From the NCBI RefSeq assembly GCF_020283565.1, contig NC_060060.1:29822001-29886000 (forward strand): a stretch of 64,000 bases of DNA, read 5' to 3'. The notes under the pieces were generated by a model, which did no database searches, was not told the origin of the DNA, and saw only the letters and a list, made by a program, of their open reading frames with translations. Position 1 is the stretch's first letter; the number at the start of each line of letters is the position of its first letter. This DNA is from Trifolium pratense (Eukaryota > Streptophyta > Magnoliopsida > Fabales > Fabaceae). A program made the position numbers and the translations under genes. This document shows positions 44,172-55,857 of the stretch, in pieces.

Positions 44172-46833
44172 CTATTGGCCAAAAAGTGGGCCTCCAAACG
44201 TAGGCGTCCAGAAATCAACGGGAGTTTCATTAGCCATCGGAAATGTGCTTGAAATTGGCACCAAACAAAGCCCTTGACTTCTTAAGTCTTGTTTTTTCTC
44301 TTGTGAGTCCTTCACATTATCACAAACCTTCATACAAAAAGATGTGAAAATTAATATTTCAAAATCCAAATATTAAATAAATATTTACATCTTTTTTTAA
44401 TTAAAATAAATCGTATATCTTGCATATCATGAACATAACTAACGATCTTATGCAAAATTGTACAAAATATGATGTGAAAATTAAATATTTTTCTTAGAAT
44501 AAAAATTGTACAAAATATGATGGGAATAATATTTTTCTTAGAATAAATAGAAGATAAATTATTATAGCATAGTATTAATTAGTACCTGTTGGTGTTGAAT
44601 GGGAGATCCATTTTTCATATATGGAGTGCTCAAAACCTGAAATTAATAATAAACAAGATTTATAATAATAATTATTATTAATAATAAACATAATAAAACT
44701 AGCTAGCCTCTCATGTTAAGACTTATGCTAGCCAAATAATTAGGATTTTCTTTAAAAAAAAAAAGTTATTATAAGAAAAATGGAAACATACATTGACTTG
44801 ATCATGAAGGAACTTGATGTACTCAATGGCTTCATGAAGAACAGATGCTGTATCCGTCTGTATATATATTAAGATCAAAGTAATTAGTAAGTATAATTAA
44901 CTTAATTACCCTTCAATATATCTTAAAAAAAAAAAGTATATATCACTTTCAAAGTAGAAGAAAAAGTGAAAAAGAAGCCATCTGAAAAGAAATTCACCTT
45001 TCCGAAAGGTGAAACCAATTGCTGAAGAGCTGTGATACGGTCCCCTAACTTCTCTTTCCTAACCTGCATGTCCATACCATACATACACATCATCAACTTT
45101 ATCAAATCTACAAATTATAGAGCAATATAGTAATTATAATTAAGATTAACAAAAATCTTAATAATTAACAAAGGATGGGAGCAAAGTCTGCTTTCCTCTG
45201 ATGATGTTTAGATGTTCTTCGCCTTATAAAAAAAACATAATTTTATAGTAAAGTACCTTAAAAGTTGGTAATGGAGATGGAGTCTCAATTCTTGGCCTCT
45301 TAATTGCAGCTTCAGATGAGTTTTTTGTTTCTGGAGATTTTTCTCTCTTTAGCTGAAATTAGATAAATTTTATATTTATGTTAATACCCTTAACCAAAAA
45401 AAACCCTAGTTTTAGGTCATATATTTTTTTATATTTACATATAAACTAGCATATGGGACCCATGGTCGGCACGCATGCGAAAAAATTAGTTGGCACGAAG
45501 AAGTTTCTTTATACATCGATTTATTATATTTATATAAAAAGATAGATGAAAACGCTGTCACTTGACGCATTAACATGGATAAACGTTCTGTAATTTTATT
45601 AGTAAAATGAAAGATAGATAGAAATGCTGACATGTGGCATAACATGACTAATTGAATTATGTTTTATTAATAGTATGATAATAACATGATAATGGTTAGA
45701 AGGTAATTAAGCAATAAATAATTATATACCTTGTTTAATAGAGCATTTGAGGAATTGAATTTGTTATCTTGATCAAAATTAGGAGATTGATATTGTGGTT
45801 GTGATGAAGCCAAAACTCCAGCTCTGATGTCATTAAGTGCCTCAGCTGAAGCATTCCAAAAAGGGGTATTATTGGAAAATTGCAATCCACTACTAAGTTG
45901 TTGTTTTGGCATTGAAGGTTTCATAAGAGAAGATACATTAGACCATGTTGGTGAAAGTTCATTGGAAGATGAATAAGACATAGAAGAAGGGTTGGTATAA
46001 AGTGAGTTATGTGATTGAGGTTGAGGATCATTATCAAATAAACTTTGTATCAAATTTGAAGGGTAACCATAGGAATCTATGGAAAATTGTTGATCCATCG
46101 GCTTGATGAAAGTATCAACTGTTGAAACTTGGATTTGTGAATCATTAGATGAATCTAAACATGTTTCTTCTTGAATCATAGAGTGAAAATTGCTCTCTTG
46201 CCTTCCATTACAATTACTGCACAAAAAGAAATTACAACATATGTATTAGACATCAACATGAACACTAGACACGACCCTGACACATCACACCTGTAAAAAA
46301 TTGTAAAATTGAATGTAATCACGTTTATCAGATAAGCAGACTAAAACATGTCAGACACCAGAAGTCTTTCATTAAAAGTATCGGTGCTAACTTCGGAAAA
46401 TTTTAAAAAAAAAAACGAAAAGAAAAAAAAAACTTCGAAATTATGAGAAGTTTTGAACTTACAATAGAGAGTGATTCCAATTAGATGAAGTTGGAGATGA
46501 GAGATCAAAACCCATAATTTGTAAGGTGGAATCAATCAACATGCTACCACTTCCATTAGCTAATGATTCACTCTGTTGTGGTGGCTTTTGAGGATCAAGA
46601 AAACTCAAAGCACAATCAGAAAAATCAAAGTTATTAGTTTCATCAATAGAACAAGTCCTTGTTTCTTTCAAACCCAAAAGTTCATTTTGCCAAGTACTAT
46701 AGTTCCCTACATCATTAGCTGCAACAGAACATGTTGATGATGAATTCATCATAATAGGAAATACACTTCTTGTTGAATTATTAATACTCCGCCATGTTTC
46801 ACCACAAATTCCAGCTTGAAACTCCTCTGCCAT
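44172..46833 (-). CDS. Atypical bHLH transcription factor (bHLH112/bHLH123-like), 430 aa
   Basis: Nuclear transcription factor. Exons in transcript order: 46463-46833, 45730-46216, 45257-45352, 44998-45063, 44792-44857, 44586-44636, 44172-44327 (1293 nt, phases close). The start MAEEFQAGICGETWRS is typical of this subgroup; the first two exons are Ser/Asn/Gln-rich and probably regulatory. The bHLH spans KRPRIETPSPLPTFKVRKEK, LGDRITALQQLVSPFGK, TDTASVLHEAIEYIKFLHDQ. The basic part lacks the His-Glu-Arg set needed for ordinary E-box contact, so this is an atypical bHLH. The C-terminus GLCLVPISSTFPMAN, VDFWTPTFGGPLFGQ is a subgroup signature. The subgroup call is recalled, not searched. Three very short helix exons (66, 66 and 51 nt) are normal for it. 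Confidence 0.92.
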
Positions 46834-46960
46834 GTTAAAGATTTGTTTATGTCTTATTAGAATTAGAACTCTTTTTCTTTGAGGTAACAATGATATCACA
46901 CTCAAAAACACAACTATGTTTATGAGCTCATATGTGATAATATTTATATATGGAATGGTT
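46834..46960 (-). promoter_or_regulatory. Leader and probable TATA box of the bHLH gene
   Basis: Read on the minus strand, CCATATATAAATATTATC (about 46937-46954) lies roughly 110 bases upstream of the ATG at 46833, a suitable place for a TATA box with a short leader. Open reading continues upstream of the ATG from a non-ATG codon, but MAEEFQAG is the family start. Confidence 0.6.
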
Positions 46961-49768
46961 AGAAGGGTAAGGACTAGAATTTGGTTGACATTACAAGGGG
47001 TTGATGATTTGACAAATGAGAGAATTTTGAATCCAATTCTAATTCTCTTTCTTTATTTTTTTAATATAATATAATAACAAATATAATTAGTATATGTTCC
47101 TATGATTAAATATTAATTGTTTTGGGTTTGTTTTCTATTTGTCTTACTTTATGGAATAAAATATAATAGTATATGAAGAAATGTAGTACATGCCGTGTGG
47201 ACAATTTTGTTCCTTGTGTATAAAGTTTTGTGAGTATGATGATACTAGATTGACCATAATGGAGATGGTGATGTTGATGGTCTTTTTTCTTCAATAAAAA
47301 TTTGATCATATGGTTGAAATTAATCCTATGGTTTCCTAATTGTGGTTGAAAATTTATATACTCTCATTTGTGAACGATTTTGAAAAATAAAACAAGTCAA
47401 TAAAGTGAAAATATATAATTGGCCAAAATTCAATGAATGATAATAAATCAAATCATAAAACTATTTTCTTTTTTAAAAAAACATTTTCTTATTTATCGAT
47501 CGATTCTATAAGACCGAGAGTATGTAGGTTGACCCGTCTCTTTTAACCTTACTCCGCATAAATTCACACGCTAAACTAATCAGACTTGTTTGCACAAGAT
47601 TATCGAGTTTTGATATATTGGTTGAGTTTGCTCCACGTTAGTTCACGAATAGTGTTTATTAATTTCTGAGCCTATCAGAATTCTCGATTTCAACAGTGTA
47701 TTAATATATATTCAAATAAGATATGTATAGGTATTCACATATATTTGTAAAAGGTTTATTATAGCGAGATTACTCTTATCTCATTTTCCACCCTTGACAT
47801 TTCATTCATTTAGCTTCATATATATGTGATCCACACAATTTTCTTTCATAAATTATAGACGTGGTGCACAATTTTAATAATTCAAAAAGGTGTTCTTCAT
47901 GATAAACTTGAGGACCATTTGATGGTCCAAATAATAGAGTAATAATATTTCTCAATATCGACATCTTAGCACTACTGCCACGGGAGGTGTATAAACAGAA
48001 CCAATATTTGGTGGTAATAACTAATAGTAATGTACTATCCAAAAGAAAATCGTTCTATGACCATAGTTCAATTAACATCAACATTAAATATAATATAAAT
48101 GGATCAGAGTTTGAATTACTAATAATGTTGTATTAGCATAATAAGTTTAACTTTTTTTAAAACAACATTTTTATTTTTAATAAGTGGCCAAATTGCAGCC
48201 AATAATAAGCGTGTGTATGGACTAGAATTGGGTGCGTTAGTGACATACTGTCCAATTAAGATTATAAAGTTTTGGTTTAAACACAATATTTAATTTAGTA
48301 TTAATCCTTTGATTCTTAGATAAAGGGATCTTAATAATTCAGAGTTTAGCTGTAAGGTAAATAAAATCTGATAAAAAATTACTCCCGTGAGAAACACAAC
48401 TCAAGTTCAACCGAATAATTCGTCATAAGATAAGCTATTTAACCACTTAAATTCACTATATGGATTGATTTAAGCACAATGTTTTTGAACTATTAAATAA
48501 AAATAATATATAAACATTTTTTAGATCATCTGTTCTTAATCAAATAATAACGAATTACATGATTACACGACTGCACATAAAAAATTAGTGCATCTAATCC
48601 ATTTTCTCGTATGTATATATATATCATGCAAGTTGGTGAAAAACTGAAACACAACAACTTACGCCACAATGTAACTAAAACTAGTATTTGACCAAACATA
48701 ACATAACATAACATAACTGTAGCATGGACCAAATTCGTATATATGTGTCTTTTGTTTTGTTCCCAAAACTGCTCCTCTCCTTATTTAGCTGAGAGAGATA
48801 TATAATACTCGACTCTGAATATAGTATGGCATTAGGTAATCAAATATACTAGCAATTGTATTGTTGTTGTAGATTGTAGATGTTAGTTTTCAACTACTAC
48901 ACGATATACTTGTGTTTAATGTCAAATACTAATTAATTGTAGTAGCTTTCCTTTTTCAGAAGAAACAAATTGAAACCCCACCTAATTAAGTCAATGTCAA
49001 CCCTAATATTTTCAGTTTTGTTCAATTAATTATTTCGGATTAGATATTGCCATAATCTCATCATCTTGATTCTTGACTAAGGTCTATAATTTGGGTTGAG
49101 ACTTTTGTGTAGTAGTATTTTATAAATCAGATTAATTAATAAATTATATGATTTTTTCCAGCACCATTAATTTGATTAAATAAATTTATTTTAATACACC
49201 TTGTACTTTGAAGTGTTTAGTAATAAATTATTTGCTGATAAAAAAAAATTATTTTAATAAATTAATTTGATTTTTTTCCTCTACATGTCTATTTCATTTT
49301 AATTTTTTTAGAATTTCATTATTTTAATTTTTTATATTTTTAAATCATATTGGTTTTAGTCTTAAGTTTTAATAATTTTTATATTTTATTGGAATCCATA
49401 TCTTTTGTATAAATTTTGGAAATAATTTTAAAAATCTCATCCTGTAAATATTTAACATTGCTCGCCATATTGTTAATTGGGAGCAAATAAGGATTATTCA
49501 TTTTTTATACAACAATGGAGGAAAATGTTGTAACAAAAGGATATGAAAAATATTTTAATTAATAAAGGAAAATCTGAGTGTATTTGGATCCAATAAAAGA
49601 AGTTAGGTCAGATCCATACTATACATGCATTTCAGTATTCTTTGAATTTGCGAGGAAATTGACTTAAGATAAACTTTATGGTTATTACAATAAGAATGGT
49701 TATTAAAATAAGAACTTTGAATGCTTCAAAAAAAATTAAATAAGAACTTTGAAATTTATTATTAATTA
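46961..49768. other. Gene-free stretch between the bHLH gene and the LINE
   Basis: AT-rich; the right side of the bHLH promoter lies here. A short (ACATA)n tract at about 48694-48717. No gene or bounded mobile element found. Confidence 0.5.
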
Positions 49769-49866
49769 TTTTCACATCAGTCTCTTTTTTTTTTTTTGAT
49801 AAGCAAAAAAATGAATTATAAGGAGTACAAGGGGTACTCAACCCTTACAATTCAGAATAGATCACT

Positions 49867-52800
49867 TTAGATGCGTTGAAAACAATCTAAAGGATTATTA
49901 CGCCATTCAGAAAAAACTAAATTAACATTGTTCCCTGTTCGGCCTATAAACCAAAACCAAGAAAAATAAACAATTTGCTCCACTAAAGATGATATGTTGA
50001 CACAGTCTCCTCTAAAAATAATGTTATTACGCGTGCGCCAAATACTCCATGTCGTCGCCAGCCAAATTATATGACGAATTCGCTTGCTATGGTTGCCTTT
50101 TGCTAATTCACCAAACAAAGTGAAATGGCTTGTGACGTCCTCAAAAGAGATCACATTAGTGCCCAACCAAACAAATATTTTCTGCCAAATTTGTGAAGTA
50201 ATGCAGCAAGTGAAAAAGATGTGTTGTATGTCCTCTACCTCTTTGAAGCAAAATACGCAACTTCTCTCATGATTATTCGTGATAATACCTTTGCAAAATA
50301 AAGCCTCCCGGGTTGGTAATTTTTCAAGTAACAACCGCCAACCGAAAACGCTAACTTTTGATGGAACATTGTTCTTCCATAATCTTTTCAATGCTGCCAC
50401 TGTATTTGTATCAAGAGTAGTACCTACACGTTTGTCCTGCAAAACCATGTACGTTGATCGAACCGAAAAAGAACCATCAGAATTTGATGACCATCTTCGC
50501 CTGTCGCTAGAAGCTCTGTTAGGCCGAACTTGTTCAAGCAATTGATGCAATTCATTGAGGGATTCAATATCTGCATCATCAAGTGCTTCCATCCAATTAA
50601 GTTTCCAAGACCACATGTTGTTATTCCATATCCCCATATTTGAAATGCAAGCATCTTTATGAGTAGATTTTTGGAACAAAGATGGATACAGTTCACTTAA
50701 CGGTTCCATTCCTAACCATTTTTCCTTCCAAAAAGCTATATTGTTACCGTCGCCGAGAATGCTACTAATATTATTAACAAACCAACCCCCTTCCTCCGCT
50801 CCTCCTGTTTTCCACATATCCCGCCACCAAATTGAAGCATGTTTGAGACTCTCCCTCCCTTCCCCATATAAGAAATTAGCGGCAAAAGAACCATAACGAA
50901 AATGCAAAAGATTGAACCAAGAAGCAGACAAATCATTCAGACACCGCCACTTCCATTTACATAAGAGTGAATCATTAAATGACTCCAAATTTTTTATGCC
51001 TAACCCTCCTTTATCCTTTGGTTGGCAAATATTATCCCAACTAACCCAACATATTTTTGATCTATCCATTCCTCCACCCCATAAAAAATTCCTTTGAATG
51101 CTCACCATTTCCTTCAACACACAAACCGGTGCTTTAAAAAAAGAGAAGAAATAGAGAGGTAAACTAGAAAGAACTGAATTTATGAGAGTGACTCTCCCTC
51201 CAATAGATAAAAGACGACTATTCCAAACACCAAGTCTCTTTTTCATGGAATCAATAATAGGTAGCCAAGTAGCCTTTCTTCTCGGATTAGCACCTACCGG
51301 TATGCCAAGAAAGCGAAAAGGGATAGAATCCACACCACAATGCAAAAAAGACGAAGATGCGCGCAAAAAACTATCATCCAAATTAATACCATAAAGCTTA
51401 CTTTTGAAAAAATTTACCTTTAATCCAGAAACTAATTCGAAGCTTCTCAACACAGTTTTAATAGTCCAAAGGTTGTCCCAATTGCCTTCGCCTACTATAA
51501 TGGTATCATCCGCGAATTGCAGAGTATGAAACATTAAATTATTGTTTACCTTGTAACCATGAAAAGAGCCGCTTCCAACCGCTTTATTCATAAGTCCCGA
51601 AAGACCTTCAGCAACAATCAAGAAGAGGAACGGTGACATTGGGTCACCCTGCCTCAATCCTTTACCAACACTGAACTCCTCCGTAGGACTGCCATTGACC
51701 AGTACGGACATAGAACTCTGACAAACGCAAGCACGTATCCATCGCCTCCAACCTTCTGCAAAACTCATTCTAACCATCATATAATCCAAAAAATGCCAGT
51801 TCACCGTATCATAGGCTCTTTCAAAGTCTACTTTAAACATCAAGCATTTATCTTTCTTTCTTTTTGCCAAATCTATCAATTCATTCACAACCAACACACC
51901 ATCTAATATCTGCCTATTGGGCAGAAAAGCCGATTGGACGGTCGAGATTACCTTTCCCAAAACTTTCTTCAATCTTGCCGCTAAGACCTTTGACAAAATC
52001 TTGTACAAACTAGAAACCAAACAAATAGGTCGATAATCCGATAAAGTTTGCGGATGATCCTTCTTGGGAATGAGAGACAGAAAAGATGCAGTAATGGCTT
52101 TAGGAAGTATTGCACTATTATAAAATTCATGAAGAAAGTCTATAATATCACCTTTAATAATATCCCAACAAGCCTTCAAGAAAGTGAAATTGAAACCGTC
52201 TGGTCCTGGACATTTGTTACCGTCACTACTCCAAATCGCCTCTTTAACTTCTTCGCTTGAAAAAGGTGCCAATAGAAGAAGATTGTCTTCATCGGAAAGA
52301 GTTTGAAACTGTAAACCATTAAGATTCGGTCGGTTTAGCCATTTCTCTTGAAAATAATCCGCATAAAAATTCTTTACACAACCTTTCACCTCATCCACTC
52401 CCTCAACCCATTGATCACCATCTTTTAAGGCCACCAATTGGTTCTTCCTTCGTCTACTTTTGATAGATTCATGAAAAAATCTAGAATTTGAGTCACCCTC
52501 TCTTACCCACCGTAATCTAGATTTTTGTTTTAAAAGACTCTCTTTTAGATGAAGTTGTTTCCAAAAATCTTTATTTAACCCTTCTCTTCTTGTTAACTCT
52601 ACATCCCTAACATCTCCATCCATCATGTTTTCGATATCGTTTAAATCTTTCACCGTCTTCTCAATGTTGAGGTCAAGAAAACCAAATACTTCCTTATTCC
52701 ACTTTTTCAAGCAGTCCTTCAATAACTTAAATTTCTCTTTCAACACATAAGCCTTCTTACCATGTACCGCGAAACTCTTCCAAGAAGTCTCCACAAACGA

Positions 52801-53565
52801 CAAAAAATCCGGATGCTCCAACCAACCATTGATCACTCTGAAAGGCTTAGGACCCCAATTAACGGGAGAAACAATCAGCCAAACTGGACAATGGTCAGAT
52901 ATATCGCGATCCCCTATCCACTGTCCAGAGATACCATGCTTGACAATGAAACCGTCGGACAATAAAAATCTATCAATCCGACTCATAGATTTTCCATCGG
53001 CGCTAAACCAAGAAAATTTTTTGCCTAACACCGGGACATCTACTACCTCCATCTCTTCTACGAAGCGATTAAATAACAATTTTTCACCTCGTCTATTGAC
53101 AGCACTACTTCCTTTTCTTTCCGAAGAGTGTAGAATTGCGTTAAAATCTCCTCCCACACACCACTCCCCTACACTGTTTTGTTGCTTGAGTGCCAACAAA
53201 TCTTCCCAAAGCTTTTTCTTACCTGAAGCACTACAAGGAGAATAAACATTAACAATATGCATCACCTCACCTTCTTTCTCAACACTAATGCCCAAAAAAC
53301 CTTCGCCAGAAAAGTTGTTAAGTAAATTGAAAGTGACAGAGTTCCAAATTACTAACAATCCACCTGAGAGACCCACTGGATCTTTTGCCACCCATCCAAC
53401 ATCCTGATGCCCCCATAAATTATGAATGAGAAAATCATCTATTGAAGTTTTCTTTGTCTCTTGAAGCAAACAAACATCAAAAGCTCCTTTTTGTAGAAAC
53501 AAACTCAACCTTCTCCTTTTTGCACTCCCTCCCCACCCTCTCATATTCAAAGAGACGATTTTCAT
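49867..53565 (-). CDS. LINE ORF2: endonuclease and reverse transcriptase, 1232 aa
   Basis: Single open frame. An N-terminal apurinic-type endonuclease (about 1-230; LNMRGWGG, LQETKK with the catalytic Glu, GGDFNAILHSSERKG, SDHCPVW) nicks target DNA. The reverse transcriptase (about 460-720; DYRPICLVSSLYKILSK, KVDFERAYDTVNW, GLRQGDPMSPFLFLIVAEGL, LQFADDTIIVGEG) copies the RNA; its FADD box is near residue 684. A zf-RVT region follows at about 1040-1150 (LWKNNVPSKVSVFGWRLLLE, CVFCFKEVEDIQHIFFTC). No stop or frameshift. Its ATG overlaps the stop of the upstream frame in ATGA (53562-53565), which suggests coupled translation. No RNase H domain is visible. Confidence 0.95.
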   Translation of the reverse strand: MKIVSLNMRGWGGSAKRRRLSLFLQKGAFDVCLLQETKKTSIDDFLIHNLWGHQDVGWVAKDPVGLSGGLLVIWNSVTFNLLNNFSGEGFLGISVEKEGEVMHIVNVYSPCSASGKKKLWEDLLALKQQNSVGEWCVGGDFNAILHSSERKGSSAVNRRGEKLLFNRFVEEMEVVDVPVLGKKFSWFSADGKSMSRIDRFLLSDGFIVKHGISGQWIGDRDISDHCPVWLIVSPVNWGPKPFRVINGWLEHPDFLSFVETSWKSFAVHGKKAYVLKEKFKLLKDCLKKWNKEVFGFLDLNIEKTVKDLNDIENMMDGDVRDVELTRREGLNKDFWKQLHLKESLLKQKSRLRWVREGDSNSRFFHESIKSRRRKNQLVALKDGDQWVEGVDEVKGCVKNFYADYFQEKWLNRPNLNGLQFQTLSDEDNLLLLAPFSSEEVKEAIWSSDGNKCPGPDGFNFTFLKACWDIIKGDIIDFLHEFYNSAILPKAITASFLSLIPKKDHPQTLSDYRPICLVSSLYKILSKVLAARLKKVLGKVISTVQSAFLPNRQILDGVLVVNELIDLAKRKKDKCLMFKVDFERAYDTVNWHFLDYMMVRMSFAEGWRRWIRACVCQSSMSVLVNGSPTEEFSVGKGLRQGDPMSPFLFLIVAEGLSGLMNKAVGSGSFHGYKVNNNLMFHTLQFADDTIIVGEGNWDNLWTIKTVLRSFELVSGLKVNFFKSKLYGINLDDSFLRASSSFLHCGVDSIPFRFLGIPVGANPRRKATWLPIIDSMKKRLGVWNSRLLSIGGRVTLINSVLSSLPLYFFSFFKAPVCVLKEMVSIQRNFLWGGGMDRSKICWVSWDNICQPKDKGGLGIKNLESFNDSLLCKWKWRCLNDLSASWFNLLHFRYGSFAANFLYGEGRESLKHASIWWRDMWKTGGAEEGGWFVNNISSILGDGNNIAFWKEKWLGMEPLSELYPSLFQKSTHKDACISNMGIWNNNMWSWKLNWMEALDDADIESLNELHQLLEQVRPNRASSDRRRWSSNSDGSFSVRSTYMVLQDKRVGTTLDTNTVAALKRLWKNNVPSKVSVFGWRLLLEKLPTREALFCKGIITNNHERSCVFCFKEVEDIQHIFFTCCITSQIWQKIFVWLGTNVISFEDVTSHFTLFGELAKGNHSKRIRHIIWLATTWSIWRTRNNIIFRGDCVNISSLVEQIVYFSWFWFIGRTGNNVNLVFSEWRNNPLDCFQRI

Positions 53566-54128
53566 TTATGTAAATGTTGTTGTTGCTCCCTTCTGATTCT
53601 TTCTTCCGAATCTCTTTTTTCATTATCCTGTATTTCTTGAAGACATACCTCTTCCATCTCTCCCATAGCCCCTGCCTCCTGATTGTCCTGCCGAATATTC
53701 GATGTCACTTCGACTCCCAATTCTAAAGCTCCACGCCAAACTTTAGACACCACTTTCTTATCATAATTCTTTAAGAATTTTTTGTTGCAGTTACGAATAT
53801 CAGACGAATTAATTGAACTGCAACACAAAATTTCACCGGCCGAAGAAACCGAATGCGACGAAATTTTCCGGGCATCTTTACCATTCGGTAACGATCGAGT
53901 AACCCCCTCACACACCTGTTCTGCACGATGTTTAGTCTCTGATGAATCAGACTTGTTCGCGGCTGATTTAGAAGAAAAAGATTGGGAGTTCCGTGAATGT
54001 AAGCTGCGTGCTAGTTGTTGTTGTTTTCTTAAAGCAGCTGAAGGAAGAACAGTTGAATTAACAAACTTCCCTTTCTGATGTTGCATTCTCTTTTTTTTTC
54101 TGTGGAGTTTTGGGCATCGAAGGGCCAC
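53562..54128 (-). CDS. LINE ORF1, C-terminal part in a second frame, up to 188 aa
   Basis: Overlaps the end of the first ORF1 frame by about 70 nt and ends in a TGA that overlaps the ORF2 ATG. Basic and Ser-rich with a Glu/Arg-rich end (EEVCLQEIQDNEKRDSEERI). Both frames encode a similar KKK-rich stretch around the A9 run, as expected if one base was gained or lost there, or if ribosomes slip. Probably not an independent protein. Confidence 0.65.
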   Translation of the reverse strand: MALRCPKLHRKKKRMQHQKGKFVNSTVLPSAALRKQQQLARSLHSRNSQSFSSKSAANKSDSSETKHRAEQVCEGVTRSLPNGKDARKISSHSVSSAGEILCCSSINSSDIRNCNKKFLKNYDKKVVSKVWRGALELGVEVTSNIRQDNQEAGAMGEMEEVCLQEIQDNEKRDSEERIRREQQQHLHK

Positions 54129-55857
54129 TATTTAATTTATTATACACCTCTCTTGGTCCATCGCTATAAACACCTCCCCTTAAATCTCCTGCATCGCCAC
54201 TAACACAACCCAACTGATTGTTGGAACTATGGAGTTGACCCAAATCCACAGATGTAGAACCTCTTCTACCAGTAACCCGCATGACATTTTGTTTTGGAAG
54301 GACAGAAAACGTAGGCTCACCTACACCTTCCTCCCGGCCCATCAATTTTCCATCCTTCACAATCAAACTGTCCACCAACTCCTCGCCTCCCTCCAAAACC
54401 GCATAACCCCTTTTAGAATTCAAATTTTCAGAAATGACTCTGCATGAATTTAGATTAGTATCTAAATTAATTGAGTGATTTGAACTCTCCTCTCCCGTCT
54501 CCCTTAAAAAATTAGTGACAATGGCATGATCAACCTCCATGAGTGTAGTATTATTAGGATCAACCGAAGAATTTAACGCCAATAAATTTTCTCCTTCCCC
54601 CTCTGATTCTCTCTCCAATCCGTCCGCCACCGATAACATTCTCCTCACATCTTCTTCTTCCTCCTCCTCCTCCGTCTCATCCTCCTCGTCTTCGGTTAGG
54701 ACTCTAACAGAATCTCTCCCATCCTTGCCTTGGGGCTGAGGAAGCATCAGTCTCATGGGTCCATTTGAGTCTTCAATGAGTCGCATGTGAAAAATCTCAC
54801 CGTTAACTTTAACGTCAAAGAATTCATCCACCGGTTTTTGACAAGATGTACGGATCAAAATGCGAGCAACATCCATTGTTAATTTCTTGCTTGTGACGTC
54901 GTCTGTATTCAAAAAAGTTCCCCATGGTTTCGTAACCTGCTCAAAGAAAAGATCATTCCACGCGTGAGCCGGAACACCGAAAATACGTAGCCACACTAGT
55001 CTTGCAACGTCTACATCCTTTGGATTCCATGGTCGAATCTCCTTGAACCATTGATCCAACCAATCTTTTGCATCTTCCATCAACGCTTCCATCTCCCCAT
55101 CCTCCTGACCTTCTAACAAAATTAAATTGGATCCTAGAGGTGTAGCCTTAACCCCAAAATATCCTTGCGCGTGAAAGGCATTTTGAATGTTATATGTCAT
55201 TCCTGTATGTACGACAACCCCTATGAACGCCTTCTGCAGCCTTAAAAGATCATTCTTCTCTGCCTCATATGATAGAACAATAGTTTGTTGTCTATCTCCC
55301 AGTCTCGATGCATCCCCCGACCGTACCGCATAAGCGTAAGAATCCTTCATATTCTCACGGGAATGGTGTGATTGTTGCCGGCCATTTGTTGATGAATAGC
55401 GTGGTCTGTTATGCACGTAATGGTTGTTTACATGCTTCCCCTTCCTCTCTGCGTTCCTGTCTCCACCACTATTGTTCCCTTCCGGTCGGTGAAACCTTGA
55501 TAAGTTAACTGAGATTTTGACTCTCCCAATTAAAATATTGTCCATATCAATTTCAAGCTTGCGTGGGTCAGCCACTCGATCAAACCGTGCGAATCCGAAC
55601 CTTCTACCTCCCTTGTCTCGCTTTGCTGGTATAACCACCTCCGCGATGTCCCCGTAAGAAAGAAAGGCATTGAAACAAGTCTTTGCCCTGACGTTATCTG
55701 GGAAGTCGGTAAAGAAATACGTCGTAAGCAATTTGATGTTCTCCTTATTAAAGCCCCTTGCCGTTGCTATATCAAAATTGTGATTTCTGTTGTTATCTCT
55801 TTGATGTCGTTGTCTACCTCTAACAGTATGCCATCCGTTATTATCTTCCTCCCCCAT
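54058..55857 (-). CDS. LINE ORF1, N-terminal part: RRM plus DUF4283-like RNA-binding protein, 599 aa
   Basis: Starts MGEEDNNGWHTVRGRQRHQ. An RRM-like fold follows (TYFFTDFPDNVRAKTCFNAF, KRDKGGRRFGFARFD), then a DUF4283-like segment (about 190-350; RPWNPKDVDVARLVWLRIFG, VPAHAWNDLFF). A strongly acidic run of Glu lies near 405-415. By family knowledge it packages LINE RNA. The frame ends at 54058, shortly after an A9 run at 54091-54099; the downstream half continues in another frame (54128-53562), so ORF1 as written is split. Confidence 0.85.
   Translation of the reverse strand: MGEEDNNGWHTVRGRQRHQRDNNRNHNFDIATARGFNKENIKLLTTYFFTDFPDNVRAKTCFNAFLSYGDIAEVVIPAKRDKGGRRFGFARFDRVADPRKLEIDMDNILIGRVKISVNLSRFHRPEGNNSGGDRNAERKGKHVNNHYVHNRPRYSSTNGRQQSHHSRENMKDSYAYAVRSGDASRLGDRQQTIVLSYEAEKNDLLRLQKAFIGVVVHTGMTYNIQNAFHAQGYFGVKATPLGSNLILLEGQEDGEMEALMEDAKDWLDQWFKEIRPWNPKDVDVARLVWLRIFGVPAHAWNDLFFEQVTKPWGTFLNTDDVTSKKLTMDVARILIRTSCQKPVDEFFDVKVNGEIFHMRLIEDSNGPMRLMLPQPQGKDGRDSVRVLTEDEEDETEEEEEEEDVRRMLSVADGLERESEGEGENLLALNSSVDPNNTTLMEVDHAIVTNFLRETGEESSNHSINLDTNLNSCRVISENLNSKRGYAVLEGGEELVDSLIVKDGKLMGREEGVGEPTFSVLPKQNVMRVTGRRGSTSVDLGQLHSSNNQLGCVSGDAGDLRGGVYSDGPREVYNKLNSGPSMPKTPQKKKENATSEREVC

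Noticed and set aside
52829..53245. 138-codon plus-strand frame
   Set aside because: Shadow of LINE ORF2 endonuclease coding sequence.
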